A stretch of 64,000 nucleotides of DNA. Source: Pterobdella sp. o SKG-2022. Lineage: Eukaryota > Annelida > Clitellata > Hirudinida > Piscicolidae. Below the pieces are notes generated by a model that made no database searches, had not been told where the DNA came from, and worked only from the letters and a program-made list of their open reading frames with translations. Positions within the stretch are counted from its first letter, which is position 1, and each line of letters starts with the position of its first letter. This document shows positions 53,001-64,000 of this stretch, one piece after another. Location: NCBI GenBank assembly GCA_964035795.1, contig OZ038326.1, positions 4,668,889 to 4,732,888 on the forward strand, written 5' to 3'. Made by a program: the position numbers and the translations under genes.

Positions 53001-55215
53001 ATGGGGCAGTGTTTTTCGTCATGTATAAAAGTGCCTAGTATATACAAATCACCACAAAACCAAGCATTCCAACCTCATTCTAGTGATTGCCACCCTACTT
53101 TGCCCACCACTATCGATGTTTATAACATTATTGTGGAGTATGATAAGAACTCTAATACTGTGAGTTTGTGTTGTTTTAATTTGAGTTTATGTTACTCTAA
53201 GAAGTTACACTTTTGCATGTTAGTTTCAATTTGAGTACATGTCAGATATATTCAAAATGGTTTTTAACTATAATTTGTGGAATGGATGTTGTTTCTCAAT
53301 TATTCATAGCTTTAAAATCATTTATAAAATTATTATTATGAATGGTTTATTCGCAAAGTTCAAATGATATTAAGTTTCTATATTTAACATACTCACAGAA
53401 ATCAAAATCTATGGTTCAATGCCAAACAATGAATAAGCAAGTAGAAGACAGCAATACATCTAACCAAAATAATCTCTCCCATCAAAACTATTATCATCAA
53501 AATAATTCCCATAATCAAAATGATAGTCCACACCAGAATCCTCATTTAAGCCATAATGACACTCACCTTTCGGAAACTTCGTTGAATTCTATAACTGCAT
53601 CCAGAGAAGGCCCTATTAATAGTGAATGGCTGGGTGTATTGTTTAATGGATTTTTATAAGGTTTTTTGATAGATTTCTAAAACTAGAAATTGCTATTGGT
53701 TCCTTTTTCATTATCTTTTTCCAGGATATTTATACTTCTTGATAGATTTTTGAGTTAACAATTTTCACTAACACCATCTTCCTTCTCCATAAAATTCCAT
53801 AAAACTTTTTCAATCAACTTCAAACCATTCCAGTTCCCACAGACCCGGTAGAGGAAATGTATGAGTGCTACAAAGCTCCAGATTACAACAACCTTATCAG
53901 GGCTGAAGGTGTCAAGTTACTATGCAAGGATTTGAATCTTCCTCCACAACATCGCAAAATTTTATTGCTTGCCTGGAAGTTTAAGGCATCCTGTATGTCA
54001 AGATTTTCTAGGTATGTTTGTGTGTGTTTGTCAATTATTTCATTGTATTTGTGTATTATTTTGTTGTATGTGTGTGTTTACAGGATGTGTTGTTTTTCGA
54101 TAAAATGTGGTATATGAATGTGAAAATGTGAGTTTAATTAGGCAAATAACTACAACAATGATCCAGGGAAGAATTTGTTGAGGGGTGTAGATCATTAGGA
54201 GTGACAAGTGTGCAACAATTAAGGTTGTTGTAAAACAATAATACAAATTTTAGTATTTTAATTATTTTTCATTTTATTATATAAAAAAATGGATAAATGT
54301 CGAAACTCTAAATCCGATTTTAACCCAGCTATGTTGAGTTATTATACAAAGATTATAAATACTAAACAAATAAAACTATCAAATAAACCACTGAAACGCA
54401 TTCCTAAAACACAAAAAGATCAAAATTGGATGAAAGGGAAGAAGAGAATAAAGAAGAACTTAAAAAAATGTATAAATGGAGTTACGGTTGGGCGTTGGAA
54501 TCGCCGAAAAGATTCTTATCGTGTGACGTTGCCCTTCCTTTATGGTCGCTGGTCCTACAGAACAATCCTCCATCTTTATTAGCACCTTGGATCTCTTTTC
54601 TACAACTGCAGAAGTCTACTTTTCTTATTAGCAAGGTTTTTATTGGTGTGTTTGTGGATTAATGTGTTTGAGTTTGTGAGATGCTCTCATGAGAAGCTTT
54701 TTGAATAAATATTTTTTTCGTGTTCTTTTCTCATAAATATGGGCTTATAAAGGCGTTGAGTTGTGTTAATGTCATGAAGACTTATATATAAATTATCATC
54801 ATACCATCATTAACATTACATCATCATCATCACACCACAATTTTCAACATCTTCATCACATCGCCACCATCATTTTCAGGACACATGGGATCTTTTTTTA
54901 ACGTTGACAGAAACATACAAAACTACACAAGATTTGCTCAATCGGTACACTGACCAACAAGCTTGGCCTACTCTTTTTGATGATTTTGTTGTTTATTTGC
55001 GACTGCAACAACAAGAAAAACTGCAACAAAATAAAACACAGCCAACTGACGTTAGAATCATTGATGGAAAAGGTAGTACTGATTTTAGTGATGAAAACAA
55101 AATCGATAGCGATGCCCCATATCAAAAAGAAAGTTTTAAAGAAAAAAAAGAAAATAATTATTCAAATGAAATATATTCTCATCATACATATAATATTACT
55201 AGCAATACAACATAG
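53001..55215 (+). CDS. DCUN1D3: DCUN1D3-like cullin neddylation co-E3 (6 exons, 393 aa)
   Basis: DCN1-like protein that promotes transfer of NEDD8 to cullins. Exons: 53001-53159, 53399-53633, 53834-54011, 54167-54223, 54419-54635 and 54880-55215; sum 1182 nt, one frame. It starts MGQCFSSC; Gly2 plus nearby cysteines match the myristoylated, membrane-recruited DCUN1D3 subtype, whose members begin MGQC. Residues 54-131 are a His/Asn/Gln-rich insertion. The PONY domain runs from about residue 133 (MYECYKAP, ILLLAWKFKASCMSRFSREEF, LQNNPPSLLAPW) to about 325 (ISKDTWDLFL, AWPTLFDDFVVYL). The three cullin-contact residues of the DAD patch appear present: Asp283 in KDTWD, Ala310 and Asp316 in AWPTLFD. 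The loop between the first two is about three residues longer than in human DCUN1D1. Exon 3 has two in-frame acceptors nine bases apart. The exon 5 acceptor (AAAAAG) lacks a pyrimidine tract and is the weakest splice site. Confidence 0.9.

Positions 55216-64000
<8,785 letters not shown>

Overview
This is an AT-rich (roughly 70%) animal nuclear sequence. The genes are split by short GT-AG introns of about 50-800 bp, intergenic spacers are 0.06-4 kb, and triplet, (CA)n and (ATCT)n microsatellites are common. The proteins (NCAM-type adhesion receptor, Jupiter/JPT, RalGAP alpha, TRAPPC6, ARL6IP1, syntaxin 6, DCUN1D3, coronin) are typical of bilaterian metazoans. Asparagine-rich insertions are frequent, as in other AT-rich invertebrate genomes. 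Some repeats recall spiralian (mollusc-like) SINEs, so a compact spiralian genome is my guess; the species is not determinable by reading. Nothing prokaryotic was seen.

Layout. 1-3986: intron plus the last four exons of an NCAM/fasciclin-2-like receptor (+). 6362-8085 (-): a nine-exon 238-residue coiled-coil protein, possibly TACC-like, sharing a 59-bp divergent start region with a Jupiter/JPT microtubule protein at 8145-8739 (+). 12130-28780 (+): a 37-exon RALGAPA gene, whose conceptual splice keeps one frame for 2530 codons. 30812-32035 (-) TRAPPC6 and 32256-33731 (+) ARL6IP1 form a second divergent pair, followed by syntaxin 6 at 34052-36752 (+). 38647-49738 (-): a probable single gene with a 7.7-kb first intron, encoding an unrecognised protein with an N-myristoylation-type start and a polyproline tail. 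53001-55215 (+) DCUN1D3-like and 55983-63817 (+) coronin close the window. An antisense, frame-broken LINE of about 3.4 kb sits in coronin intron 5 between (CA)n tracts.

Functionally the window is a housekeeping neighbourhood. RalGAP alpha, TRAPPC6, ARL6IP1 and syntaxin 6 act in small-GTPase signalling, ER shape and Golgi/endosome traffic. Coronin, JPT and the coiled-coil protein act on the cytoskeleton or centrosome. DCUN1D3 acts in cullin neddylation. I see no evidence that neighbourhood implies joint regulation beyond the two divergent pairs.

Exon models were built by hand from splice-site phase and family similarity. For RALGAPA, TRAPPC6, ARL6IP1, STX6, DCUN1D3, JPT, the coiled-coil gene and coronin, the summed exon lengths are multiples of three with no internal stop. 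I found no convincing previously undescribed multi-gene system. The points most worth checking are the insertion of about 200 residues in the RalGAP catalytic domain, the unrecognised 38.6-49.7 kb gene, the dispersed repeat families, and acceptor-like sequences just upstream of several start codons.
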